Shown: positions 58,801 to 64,000 of the stretch, one piece after another | Layout: the number at the start of each line of letters is the position of its first letter | How positions within the stretch are numbered: position 1 is the first letter of the stretch | Assembly: GCA_963971405.1 (NCBI GenBank) | Contig: OZ020492.1 | Span: forward strand, 18,630,204 to 18,694,203 | Reading direction: 5' to 3' | DNA length: 64,000 nucleotides | Source: Psococerastis gibbosa | Lineage: Eukaryota; Arthropoda; Insecta; Psocodea; Psocidae | Program-made: the position numbers and the translations under genes | The notes under the pieces: generated by a model | Databases searched by the model: none | What the model saw: the letters and a program-made list of their open reading frames with translations, nothing else | What the model was told of the DNA's origin: nothing

Positions 58801-58862
58801 CCATTAGTTAACGAAGTTGTAAGCTCGTCGCTCTGGTTTCTCCACAATGTCGTATCCTCCAT
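34589..58862 (-). CDS. Class A (rhodopsin-like) neuropeptide-type GPCR, 5 coding exons
   Basis: Minus-strand exons 58862-58429, 47366-47243, 44328-44120, 40890-40764 and 34999-34589 join in frame to 1,305 nt, 434 residues plus stop. The short exon at 40764-40890 was found because exon 3 (ends phase 2) and exon 5 (starts phase 0) do not fit directly. Visible hallmarks: N-glycosylation sites N9 and N20, TM1 Asn65, TM2 Asp93, Cys120-Cys205 disulfide pair, ERF (144-146) in place of DRY, TM6 CWGP (313-316), TM7 NPFIY (353-357), and Cys375/Cys377 as likely palmitoylation sites. It should be a plasma-membrane G-protein-coupled receptor. The overall look suggests a peptide receptor of the TRH/cholecystokinin-like broad group, but I cannot name the ligand. 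Intron 1 is 11 kb and full of mobile elements. Confidence 0.92.
35517..35668. mobile_element. Foldback MITE, 152 bp, TSD TTA
   Basis: Ends GGTGCCCATTCCACATACG and CGTATATGGAATACCCGCC pair. Perfect TTA duplication at 35514-35516 and 35669-35671. The interior shares AGTATGTCTTTAATGTCTGC with 20632-20780. The 3-bp TWA-type target fits PIF/Harbinger-like MITEs. Confidence 0.82.
36071..36504 (-). mobile_element. 5'-truncated LINE with poly(A) tail, TSD TAAATAAATGTA
   Basis: A perfect 12-bp duplication at 36059-36070 and 36505-36516. Minus-strand reading gives NPAWGGGQQPAALTDE, then after a frame disruption MRLGHSRLTHGHLM and the knuckle CQFCSVPLSVEHIILAC, an ORF2 C-terminus. Stop at 36168-36166, short 3' UTR, then a poly(A) of about 25 (T run from 36071). 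Confidence 0.88.
37118..37525 (-). pseudogene. LINE RT fragment joined to the SINE-type 3' tail
   Basis: Minus strand: VENGVPQGGVLSATLFNIAL, an in-frame stop (near 37370), then MIYADDMTIWATD (palm motif) to CAFFSRR. The sequence passes at about 37200 directly into GAGAGGGCTTCACAGCCCTA and ACTCC...CTTAGTAATG...AAAAGTCATTATTTATT, which matches the 3' tail of the tRNA-derived SINE family. Confidence 0.82.
37660..37995 (+). repeat. Dispersed repeat G copy
   Basis: The segment GCAGTTCTTGCCGAAAGCGC to CTAAGTTTTT matches 46545-46690 at high identity. Class unknown. Confidence 0.6.
38602..39096. mobile_element. Foldback element, about 495 bp
   Basis: Outer arms AGCCCGTAGGAAATTGGCAA...CTACTTCATGCATC pair with GATGTATGAAGTAG...TTGCCAATTTCCTACGGGCT. 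A second, inner hairpin (AATTTTCGAAATTGTAGTTTT with its complement) lies at 38859-38965. Related to 24462-25060. Confidence 0.72.
39330..39450. repeat. Foldback repeat B fragment
   Basis: Core CCACTGAAGATGAGGACCGC and AGATGTTGACGAAA at 39368-39402. Confidence 0.55.
39468..39636 (-). mobile_element. tRNA-derived SINE copy
   Basis: Minus orientation, from TTCTATTACTAAGCCAACCT to CTACTCTGCATGTCCTG. The B-box region is deleted between GCCAGAA and CCAACAACAT. Confidence 0.82.
39640..40425. other. GPCR intron 4, unassigned
   Basis: No feature recognised. Confidence 0.45.
40426..40535. repeat. Foldback repeat B, internally deleted
   Basis: ATGTAACTGCAAAGGCTTTC, AATAGAATCCGGGCTGATGG and GAATTCTACTGGTTCTT are the two ends of the family at 30260-30500 with the core missing. 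Confidence 0.65.
40764..40890 (-). CDS. GPCR exon 4: intracellular loop 3
   Basis: 127 nt: one base, then 42 codons. Acceptor TGTTCTTCCAG and donor GTAAGT are both good matches. The product is basic and Ser/Arg/Lys-rich, ending ANSSRKQ, which reads directly into exon 5 VIKMLIL as expected at the loop 3/TM6 boundary of class A receptors. The phase (2 in, 0 out) is exactly what the flanking exons require. Confidence 0.87.
40891..42597. other. GPCR intron 3, mostly unassigned; SINE-2 remnant
   Basis: 41580-41690 carries a minus-strand remnant of the second tRNA-like SINE (GGTTCGAATCCCGCC on minus, B box). 41170-41240 is a LINE-tail-like segment shared with 15540-15610. No coding exon beyond those listed. 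Confidence 0.45.
42598..42860. repeat. Foldback repeat B with two opposed cores
   Basis: Core GCCACTGAAGATGTTAACTG at 42704 and its inverse CATCTGCGGTCGACATCTTC at 42809. End motifs GTAGAATCCGGGATAATAGG and complement. Confidence 0.62.
43559..43727 (-). mobile_element. tRNA-derived SINE copy (duplicate unit 1)
   Basis: Minus orientation; perfect B box GGTTCGAGTCC on the minus strand. Lacks 16 bp (TAGCGGAGTTAGGGCT region) relative to its duplicate. Confidence 0.85.
43902..44086 (-). mobile_element. tRNA-derived SINE copy (duplicate unit 2)
   Basis: Minus orientation. Starts TTCTATTCCTAAGCCAATCT like the 48358 copy (TTCTATTCCTAAGCCAACCT), unlike other family members, which read TTCTATTACTAAGCC. 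Confidence 0.85.
44120..44328 (-). CDS. GPCR exon 3: extracellular loop 2 and TM5
   Basis: Acceptor TTATTTTCAG; starts in phase 0 at GTYQYQF. It contains the N196 glycosylation site, Cys205 of the conserved disulfide, TM5 (FAVYEFIVIFVIPCILMTV) and the beginning of loop 3. Donor GTAAGA follows AG (phase 2). The 3' 129 bp and donor are duplicated 359 bp away at 43761-43889. Confidence 0.94.
44440..44550 (-). mobile_element. Second tRNA-derived SINE (SINE-2) copy
   Basis: Minus strand: GATCAGTGGTTAAGACGATG (A-box region), then GTTGGTTCAAAACCCGGC (B box). It is followed by CAGATTTCTTACATC and TTTTAATTTCGGCA. Plus-oriented relative at 45120-45240. Confidence 0.62.
44625..44702 (+). mobile_element. 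SINE 3' tail fragment
   Basis: GTTGAGTGTAAGAGAGGCCT to GGTTGGCTTAGTAATAGAAC; the head is missing. Confidence 0.75.
44796..45047 (+). mobile_element. hAT-type MITE, 252 bp, TSD TTATATGG
   Basis: CAAGCCCGTAGCCAGG at left, CCTGCCTACGGCCTTG at right, perfect 8-bp TSD at 44788-44795 and 45048-45055. G tracts follow the left end and precede a C9 tract at right. Same family as 8890-9069. Confidence 0.9.
45120..45310 (+). mobile_element. SINE-2 copy
   Basis: AAGGTTAAGACGATGGGCAT and GTGGGTTCGAATCTCGCC (B box) followed by AAAGCCTCTAATTTCGGCAA and CATGTTCCAATGCATAGC. Confidence 0.6.
45325..45465. repeat. Foldback repeat B copy
   Basis: Ends TGACGAAACAGTAGAATCCG and GATTCTACTGCTTCGTCA; core CCACTGACGATGTGGACCGC plus AGATGTTGACGAAACG at 45395-45430. 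Confidence 0.65.
46050..46305. repeat. Foldback repeat B copy with rearranged core
   Basis: Ends ACGAAACAGTAGAATCCGGA and CCGGATTCTACTGCTTCGTC; an inverted core (TTTCGTCAACATCTGC) and a second forward part (ACTGATGTTGACGAAACG). Confidence 0.62.
46370..46800. repeat. Dispersed repeat G, foldback-like copy
   Basis: 46545-46690 matches 37805-37950. The inverted segment GTTCGGCAAGAACT (46509) opposes AGTTCTTGCCGAAC (46551). Confidence 0.58.
47045..47220 (-). pseudogene. LINE ORF2 C-terminal fragment
   Basis: Minus strand: RWKDVLETDLRELGVRRWWN and NRDDWRSVV followed by CRARRRR. Parallel to the split copy at 9600-9990. Confidence 0.75.
47243..47366 (-). CDS. GPCR exon 2: intracellular loop 2 and TM4
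   Basis: Acceptor TTTTTTTTCAG, then G completes the Arg codon of ERF. It encodes FIVIVFPMKSRSLCTVTN and TM4 (KAVLAVWLSAFALALPIIFS). Donor GTAAGT follows ACG, phase 0. Confidence 0.93.
47757..48131. mobile_element. Foldback MITE, 375 bp, TSD TTA
   Basis: GGTGCCCATTCCATTGACCG at left pairs with CGGTCAATGGAATGGGCGCC at right. Long near-perfect arms include GGCGTTTCACCGACCTCGCA. TTA at 47754-47756 and 48132-48134. Longest member of the 20632/35517 family. Confidence 0.88.
48358..48552 (-). mobile_element. tRNA-derived SINE copy
   Basis: Near full length in minus orientation, from TTCTATTCCTAAGCCAACCT to CTAAATGTCTTG. Shares AATATTGATTATGTG just upstream with the 43902 copy. Confidence 0.84.
48828..48963 (+). 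mobile_element. hAT-type MITE, 136 bp, TSD GTGCTGAT
   Basis: TATGGACGGGTCC at left, ACGTCCATG at right, perfect 8-bp TSD at 48820-48827 and 48964-48971. The interior matches 22514-22679. G15 tract at left. Confidence 0.83.
49375..49900 (+). repeat. Dispersed repeat C, diverged copy
   Basis: GCTTTCCTATTTCTACGTTA, GATTTACACGTTTTAAGGCA and TTTCTAACTTCAGGGATGTT correspond in order to 20836-21380. Confidence 0.55.
50076..50275. other. Assembly gap (200 N)
   Basis: Exactly 200 unknown bases, a conventional placeholder length. It sits immediately before the left arm of an inverted repeat. Confidence 0.98.
50276..51255 (+). pseudogene. Polinton/Maverick-type DNA polymerase B fragment (left arm)
   Basis: Recognisable family segments are FMASSLDSVVKNLVDADKNK, KGVFPYEYI, SQLTQEWISQEKYEHAQKVW, MYTAPGLALQSCLKIL and DLEYPQKLHDLHNEYPLA. 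They come from the middle of the protein-primed type B polymerase typical of Polintons. It is broken by an in-frame stop before DTYQFMASS, a ~35-T insertion, frame changes and an internal deletion that removes the palm motif A segment, so it is inactive. It ends abruptly at AACCTAA-rich DNA. Confidence 0.82.
51268..51640 (+). repeat. AACCT-rich degenerate repeat
   Basis: Repeated CTAACCTAACCCAATGTAAC and CCTATCCTAATCCAATGTAA interleaved with a recurring block starting CATCATATTTATTTGATATA (51273, 51430). A further copy lies at 56095-56350. AACCT is a permutation of the insect telomere motif complement (TTAGG/CCTAA), but the units are irregular. Confidence 0.7.
51641..52435. other. Polinton-associated DNA, duplicated in part
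   Basis: 51640-51780 recurs at 56365-56510 (ACACGACTGCCTGGTATATT). 52105-52250 repeats part of 52010-52110 and recurs at 55915-55985 (ACATACAATCACTTAAAACA). Sequence just below 52436 continues the capsid-like frame only in scraps. Confidence 0.55.
52436..52735 (-). pseudogene. Polinton capsid-like protein fragment
   Basis: An open minus-strand frame of 99 codons with NDEIRIPIHQQDI, ESRLHIEGVL, LFSEICYELNGITVDHVRN and a terminal stop. From memory this is the pattern of the N-terminal part of a Polinton-type major capsid (jelly-roll) protein. It is fused directly to the polymerase fragment upstream (52736), so its own start is missing. Identification is by motif recall only. Confidence 0.55.
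52736..54097 (-). pseudogene. Polinton/Maverick-type DNA polymerase B fragment (right arm and extension)
   Basis: Contains all segments of the left arm, then continues with FKQSAWMRPFIDFN (stop), and after a frame change YGKTMENVR (palm motif B region, about 53003-53025), KRASKLI (about 52940), an ATTT/AAAT microsatellite (52838-52875), and NKPILIGLTVLELSK (about 52790-52820). It ends at 52736 just before the catalytic DTDS motif would be expected. Stops, frameshifts and deletions make it inactive. Confidence 0.85.
54300..54455 (+). repeat. LINE 3'-end remnant with (TTCTA)n tail
   Basis: GGGTCCCCAGCACGGGAGAA followed by TTCTATTCTATTCTAT. Same 3' UTR family as 1-196. Confidence 0.5.
54456..55380 (+). 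pseudogene. LINE RT C-terminal region, CR1/L2-like
   Basis: KYLGVTIDNHLKWYEQI and TYNKLRMLRC, a frame change near 54662, FQYSILAWGGAHSS, then from 54848 NTRLGTGRNLKTL and MYKSIPLYNSLPDNIKD to a stop at 55103-55105. The order is that of the thumb/C-terminal part of CR1/L2-type elements. A 3' UTR with a C9 tract follows. Confidence 0.78.
55381..56094. other. GPCR intron 1, unassigned
   Basis: Apart from the short duplicate of 52185-52250 at 55918-55985, nothing was recognised. Confidence 0.45.
56095..56515 (+). repeat. Second AACCT-rich block and flanks
   Basis: Direct repeat of 51360-51785, with only a few differences seen. Confidence 0.75.
56630..57490 (+). repeat. Tandem array, about 148-bp unit, six copies
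   Basis: ATTAGCTCAAGCGTG starts at 56631, 56779, 56935, 57082 (diverged), 57231 and 57379, spaced 147-156 bp. Each unit contains CTATGGGTGTCTATATTTAG. No ORF conserved across units. Lies in GPCR intron 1. Confidence 0.92.
57520..58100. repeat. GC-rich minisatellite split by A-rich low complexity
   Basis: Repeats of CAGACCACCCACGAGGGGTA and GCTCGACGGGGGGTGGGGTA occur at 57530-57705 and again at 57885-58100, separated by A/AAAT-rich DNA (57725-57870). The G-rich strand has many GGGG runs. Confidence 0.88.
58178..58375 (+). mobile_element. tRNA-derived SINE, reference copy in sense orientation
   Basis: Head CAGGACATGTAGAGTAGTGG (A-box-like) and GGTTCTAGTCC (B box, 58230-58240; GGTTCGAGTCC in other copies), spaced as in tRNA genes. 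The body contains AGGCGGTCCCGGGTCTTCC and the tail GGCTTAGTAATAGAACAAAA. Family copies or fragments: 2387, 15312, 16484, 17331, 17643, 39468, 43559, 43902, 44625, 48358 and this one. It lies 54 bp from GPCR exon 1. Confidence 0.88.
58429..58862 (-). CDS. GPCR exon 1: N-terminus, TM1 to start of intracellular loop 2
   Basis: ATG at 58862-58860 (MEDTTLWRNQSDE). It encodes the glycosylated N-terminus, TM1 (GLTFIFGLIGNAIVIIVM), TM2 (TNTFLVSLAVGDLLMLC) and TM3 to ...VTIE plus two bases of the Arg codon. Donor GTGAGT is at 58428 on the minus strand. A good acceptor (TTTCTTTTTCAG, last base at 58886) lies 23 bp upstream of the ATG, so a separate 5' UTR exon further upstream is likely. Confidence 0.95.
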
Positions 58863-58885
58863 TTTTTATTATTAGCAAGACATTG

Positions 58886-59922
58886 CTGAAAAAGAAAATC
58901 AAGTTAAGGAAAGATTCAAGAATTTGTTCAGCAAAGAATTCTGAAATCTCTCTGCACTCAAAACTTGTAGGAAGAATTTTCTTAAGTACCATTTACACTT
59001 CCCTATAGCACTTACTGGAGACTGTAACCTTGAACAAAACCGACGTTTTAACAACATTATAAAATAATGCAGGGTCCCAGTTGGGGTCAATTGCCCCCCT
59101 CCCCCTGTGATAAAAAAACTACAGTGATTCTGAGTTGCGACAAGCCTTTGATCGCATGATGTGTAAAGACTCGCTCAAGTACAAGCACGCTACCAGCTTG
59201 CCACCGAAGCCGATGAGTGGACTATAGCATTATATGTAGCATATTAGTATCCACCAAGTACTTCTAGACTCGTTCACAAACTTGGTTTAGTCGGTTCCTT
59301 AATCGCTTGTCACAATGGCTCAATGGTAAGCATGTCTCCGGTTGTCCACTGTCGCTTAAAATTAAATGAAATGAAATGATATAATAGGCCATTATTACCA
59401 CATACAGTACAATATAGATATAAAGATACAGTATGTGCTCGGCACCGTCAAAACTACAATTAGATCTACCATATACATAATATAAAAACACCAAGTCTAG
59501 ACTATAACATTTGGCTATTTAAGAGTCAATATTTTTGAAAAACAATGAGAGAAAAGTCCATATCATCACATGGGGTTTGTTTATGGTATAAAAGATTATC
59601 CTAAAAATAATTTTAGTTTGACATTCTAATGTTTAATAAGTTTAACTAAATCTTTTCCCATTGGCTCTTTAAATTATCAGTGATAAGATTGGACTTTACA
59701 TTTTACCAAAAAGACTAGTTTTGATAAACAGGCGAAATTATTTTTATCGAGTTCCTATATTCAAATTAATAAATTTACAGATTTCAAAATAATAATTGAT
59801 GTTAAATTTTATTTAACATTATATTTAAATAAATTATTTAATATACATGGCATCGTATATGCTACTGTTATTCATAAGTGTTTGACAACAGACAATAGGC
59901 ACTTATAAGTATGAAGAGAATG
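58886..59922. other. GPCR upstream region
   Basis: Probably holds a 5' UTR intron. A repeat D fragment is at 59135-59225 (CAAGCACGCTACCAGCTTGC). Otherwise no feature; promoter not recognisable. Confidence 0.45.
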
Positions 59923-60340
59923 TCAGCAGGGAGGGAGGTTGGTCGCTAGGAATTCATTGACGGAGTAAGGGCAACAACTCACCAGGAGTCCCTTCACCTT
60001 GCTCTTGAAAGCGTTTGGGCTAACATCTTCTCTTTTTAGACCCTGTGGGAGGTTATTAAACAGTCTGGAACCGAGTTGGAAGGGTCCCTTTAGTACCTTA
60101 GAGAGTCTGACTGCTCCCAAGTGAATGTCACCCCTTCTCCGTGTGTAATGATGGTGAATTTCATAATTTTTAAGCCCCAGTCCTTCCCTCCTGACATAAA
60201 TTATCAGGTCTAATATAAATAGAGCAGGGAGAGTGAGGATACCCACACGAGGGAATAGTGATCGGCATGACACACGCTGGTCCAATATTCCTGCCAGAAG
60301 TCGCACAGCCTTTTTTTTGCAGCCGGGGTAGGTTGACAAC
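59923..60340 (-). pseudogene. LINE RT C-terminal fragment, second CR1/Jockey-like type
   Basis: KKKAVRLLAGILDQRVSCR, FPRVGILTLPALFILDLIIY, HHHYTRRRGDIHL, GSRLFNNLPQGLK and a tail ending in a stop at 59925-59923. The order matches the C-terminus of many arthropod non-LTR ORF2 proteins. 5'-truncated. Confidence 0.82.
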
Positions 60341-61100
60341 AGGGATGTCGCCCATAAATGTGCCAGCGGCAAAAATAAAAGAGGTCACCTGACCCTACAT
60401 ACGCAATTGTCAGACTTTGCTTACCAAAACCACACACCCTGCCAAGCTTAATTGGGGCGAACATGAGCCGGGTACAGAAACATTAAATTTTCTCATAAAA
60501 ACTGGGGCCATGAAACACAAAAACGAAAAAAAACAAAAACAAGACAACCATTCTGAACGGAAACTACCAACAACAACCAAATAATTAAACACCTCCGCAC
60601 ACACACACACACACCGACTGGCGCAAATACTCAAAAGAGTCCCGCGCAAAAAAAAAAAAACTACAAGCCTGTAAAAAATAAGTACTTAATCTTCCCACGA
60701 CGCTTCGAAATTTTGTGACGAATACTGGAAGCACGCTGTGCATCGGACCATGGAGGTGCCGCAATACTGCATAACATAATTCAAAATTCTTTATTGTATT
60801 TATTGCTATGATGTTTTGTGTTTTTTTTTTTAATTTGAGCTGTTTTTTGAAAGATGGAAAACACAGGCTAACATTAAACCTCATTTATACCTACCGTAAA
60901 ATTGAGTCATACCCAAAGAATTTGAAAGGATAGACGACCTCTATTAATGATGCATTACGAGGAAATGGAAAGTCAAATTTTAATGCAGATAAAAGGTTTA
61001 ACCTTCATTATGTTCTTTAGTTGAAAATCAAAACGATAAGGAAACGACAGGCGACTTGAAGTCTCAAGTATATGAAAATACGTTGACGTCTTCGGATTTT
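60341..61100. other. Unassigned, with (AC)n and MITE fragment
   Basis: AC microsatellite at 60596-60614 and a fragment of the 12461 foldback family at 60722-60780 (ACTGGAAGCACGCTGTGCAT). Confidence 0.5.
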
Positions 61101-61119
61101 ATAAGTTTTTATTCTTCTT

Positions 61120-62087
61120 CAAGTTCCAGTTGGATGGCTGGCTGGCAGCAACATAGGGCCTCGATACCCAGTGGCGGCTCGTGGTGTATCAAAATGGTGG
61201 GGTAACGAATTGTAATAAAGTAATAGCATATAACTTACCACTACTTGAATATCAAATAGATTCTTCGGCATTTCGATGTGGCAAACAAGTCTATCACTCG
61301 CTGTTTACATTTTTGTAATATTTGTTTACATTACCCTGCCTGGCCGTTGGGCAGAACCTGACTTCCCTAGTCAAAAATTCTTCTTTGAAAATTTTTATAA
61401 TAATCATCAGTCATGACAAAATAGTGAAACTCTTCTCAAAAATAACTCTTATAATTATGATTTTAAAAAAATACCAATATTCAACGATATTATTAATACG
61501 AAACATTTAAAGTCATTTTTGGGGCGCTGCCCCGCTGCCCATGTATGCATATGACATGAATGGGGTTCATTTGTGGCGTCATTTTGTAGATGACAGCACC
61601 AGTTGCAATGATATCAAATCGTTGATTTTTCCATAAGCCTCAATACTATTTTAAAATGATTTTTAATTACGTATTATTTTAAAGTGATATTTTTCTATAA
61701 ATCATGGAGAATATATTTTTTAAATTATATGCCGCGAAGTAAGGTCCAGGCATAGTAAAAATATTATAAAAAATATTAAAAGAATTAATTAGATGCTAAG
61801 AGCTTGGTTTTCGCATGCAAACGGCGGCCATTTTGAATAATATAGATATCGGTTTGTCGTCAGCGAACCTAGTGACCAAAACTGTCCCTACAGAACCTCA
61901 TTCCATTGCAAGGTCCATAAGAGAAAAGTTGTGTACACCTTTTCAATGGTGTGAACGATCTTCTTAACTTTTGCCTGACTCGGTTGCCATGGCGACCCGG
62001 GGCTAAATTGAAAATTGCCCCAAGTTGCCCAGAGCACGCACATAGCATAGCCGAATTGTAGCAGTTGCATTTTTCTTCAGAATAGTA

Positions 62088-62123
<36 letters not shown>

Positions 62124-62370
62124 AAGGAAATAGCTTTGTTTGCCTGTAAAATTATGGGAGGGCTGTATCCCCAGTGCCCTTATGGACGAGCCGCCACTGT
62201 CGATACCTCCACTCTCCTGATCCCTACATCCTCCATCACTAGCTGCAGATACTCGTTTCTTGGGCGCCCAGGATCGTTGACGCCTTGTATGGTGCCTTCC
62301 ATGATGCAGCTGGCGAAGTTCTCATGTCTAGCATCTCCGATACGCTATATAGCCTGTGGTTTTCTCCGAT
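61120..62370 (-). pseudogene. LINE ORF2 C-terminal fragment split by a 1-kb hAT element
   Basis: 62208-62370 plus 61125-61168 (minus) read FASCIMEGTIQGVND, NEYLQLVMEDVGIRRVEVS and AASQPSNWNLKKN, parallel to the GLPKNIIEG...EYLEDVMKDLG tail at 2650-2883. Confidence 0.72.
61169..62199 (+). mobile_element. Non-autonomous hAT element, 1,031 bp, TSD TCGATACC
   Basis: TIRs CAGTGGCGGCTCGTGG and GGACGAGCCGCCACTG. Perfect 8-bp duplication at 61161-61168 and 62200-62207. No transposase ORF; the interior is AT-rich with an ATT microsatellite at 62089-62121. Excising it restores the LINE fragment. Confidence 0.9.
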
Positions 62371-62399
62371 AGCTCAGTAAAATAAAATATATGGCGTAG

Positions 62400-64000
62400 G
62401 GAATGTGACGACCCCACCGCCCGGCCACTGGTCGCAACAGTCCCCAAGCCAAGGTGGGAAGAATCGTGCCGAGGGCTGAATGGCGGCAGGGTTATGCCGT
62501 CGCGAACGATCTCCTGAGGGTAACTGGGGGCACCCTCTTGTATGAGACCCCTTCGGCCAGTAATGCGGGGCTCTGCTGGTGCGGGACTATATTTCCCTAG
62601 CTACTCGTGGGAACTCATATGGATTCCTATAACCCAGATTGTTCTGTTGCAGGTTCTGAAATAGAGCCACAACATACTACAGAAATGGACTTAGTGTCCC
62701 CTCTCAACGCGAACGTGGGTGTGCCCGGATCTCAGGGGGACTTAGATCCCCAATCCGGAACTCCCATGGACACCACCCCGGGATCGTCGGGACTTCAGGA
62801 GGATTCAAATCCCCAGTCCCAGACACCCAATGACTACCCACCCAGTGATGTAGAAGCTAACCTACTTCAGAGTGGCTCTGATGATGACACAAGAACAGTC
62901 ATCTCGTTGCCACACCTGGACACGCTGGGTATCAATGAACCTGTGAATGAGCAGCAAAAGCGAGTAAGACTGCGCATGAAAAACTCACAGAAAAAGCGCT
63001 TTAGGTGGCTCATGGCGCATGGCCACACCTTTGAAGAGGCTCGCCGGCTGTGCATGCAGACTATCGCCCAGAGGGAAGGTCACACCGCACCCGCTGCGCC
63101 AGCCTTAAAGAGAGGTCGATCGGAAGGTTCTACACCTGACCAAACTCCTTCTGGATCTGGACTTGGATCTGGGTCAGCTACAAAGCCGGCCAAGAGACCT
63201 GCCAGACAGAACACTCTGGAAAGGAAAAAGCCCATAGGCGCCAGATACAGAGATGCAGCCACGGGGGATCTGGCCAGGGTGGCTATTCTACTCTCCAATT
63301 ACCCCGACGGCTCCATGTCCAGAGAGCAGCAAACGGAGCTAGAGGAAAAGCTAGCTACCCTTCTATTCAATGCTCCACCCCAAAACCCACCCCTCAGGTT
63401 CAGAGGTACGACCTTTCGCAGTGGCTATATTGTGGTCACCTGTGCTGACAAAAACACTGCAGAGTGGGTTAAGGGAAGATCCAGTGAGCTCAGCCTACCT
63501 AACCTAACTGTGAGAATTGTCGAAGGAACCGAAATCCCCAGCCCTCACCTGGTCACGGGATATTTCCCAAACAGTCTCACACGAACCAATGATGAGATAT
63601 CGACTCTCATCTCGAATCAGAACCCAACTCTGGAGTGCAGAGACTGGCGCATCCTGAGGAGGAGAGACACGGGTAAAAACTCTGTTGAGATTCTCTTTGC
63701 CGTGGATGGGGCCAGTCTTCAGATACTCAAGAGTCAAGGCTTCGACATCGAATTCCGGTTCGGAACTATCCGACTGCATGCCAGGAAGGAGGCGGAGCCT
63801 GCTGCGGCCGGTCAGCCAACAGCTCCAGCAGCAGCAACCGTATCCAACCCGGCAGCAACACCCAGTGCTCCAGCGCCTACGGTAGCTCCTAATACCAGCG
63901 CACAGGTGACGGGCGGGTCCAGAGCCGCGAAGAAAAGTGCAAAGGGAGCAGAAGCTTCATCGCACACTAAACAACCGAGCGTGCAGGTGTCTAGAGGCAC
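62400..64000 (+). mobile_element. LINE 5' end: GC-rich 5' UTR and ORF1 (truncated by window)
   Basis: 62400-62618 is a GC-rich leader unlike its surroundings. An open frame begins at ATG 62619 (or 62685) and stays open to the window end, at least 460 codons. A basic segment RVRLRMKNSQKKRFRWLMAH and Ser/Pro-rich linkers precede a conserved block (FRGTTFRSGYIVVTCADKNT ... NPTLECRDWRILRRRD ... FRFGTIRLHARKEAE). The block resembles the DUF4780-type domain found in ORF1 of arthropod LINEs. An Ala/Pro-rich tail follows. Nucleic-acid binding is the expected role. No break seen, so it may be a young copy. Confidence 0.78.

Overview
This is a window of AT-rich animal nuclear DNA, almost certainly from an arthropod and most likely an insect. 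The two real genes have GT-AG introns and many small exons, and both products belong to families familiar from insects. Most of the rest is mobile-element debris of many kinds. No bacterial features, CRISPR arrays, rRNA genes or convincing free-standing tRNA genes were seen.

Host genes. (1) Plus strand, 4501-26785: eight coding exons join without any frame break into a 725-residue secreted clip-domain trypsin-like serine protease of the insect 'stubble-like' type. It has a complete catalytic triad and a trypsin-type specificity pocket. (2) Minus strand, 58862-34589: five coding exons join into a 434-residue class A (rhodopsin-like) peptide GPCR with all hallmark motifs. Its ligand cannot be settled from sequence. 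The two genes converge on a 7.8 kb intergenic stretch (26786-34588) that holds a recent LINE insertion.

Mobile elements. Introns and flanks hold: 5'-truncated non-LTR retrotransposons, five with visible target-site duplications (TSDs): 11756-12140, 13771-13985, 24706-24988, 31436-33353 and 36071-36504; a tRNA-derived SINE family with about a dozen copies or fragments; a second tRNA-like SINE; six short hAT-type elements with perfect 8-bp TSDs plus one of 1,031 bp that interrupts an older LINE; three foldback MITEs flanked by TTA or TAA; a foldback family whose core resembles part of a hammerhead ribozyme; and several unclassified dispersed families. The right edge carries the 5' end and ORF1 of a further LINE, cut off by the window.

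GPCR intron 1 (47367-58428) is unusual. It contains a 200-N assembly gap, a near-perfect inverted repeat of Polinton/Maverick-type DNA polymerase B fragments with a capsid-like fragment fused to one of them, degenerate AACCT-rich (telomere-motif-like) DNA, a 148-bp tandem array and a GC-rich minisatellite.

Most notable: both host genes carry partial tandem duplications of one internal exon, each keeping the 3' half of the exon and its 5' splice site (protease exon 4 at 20083-20631; GPCR exon 3 at 43559-44248). Protease intron 7 also begins with a degenerate array that repeats donor-like sequence.
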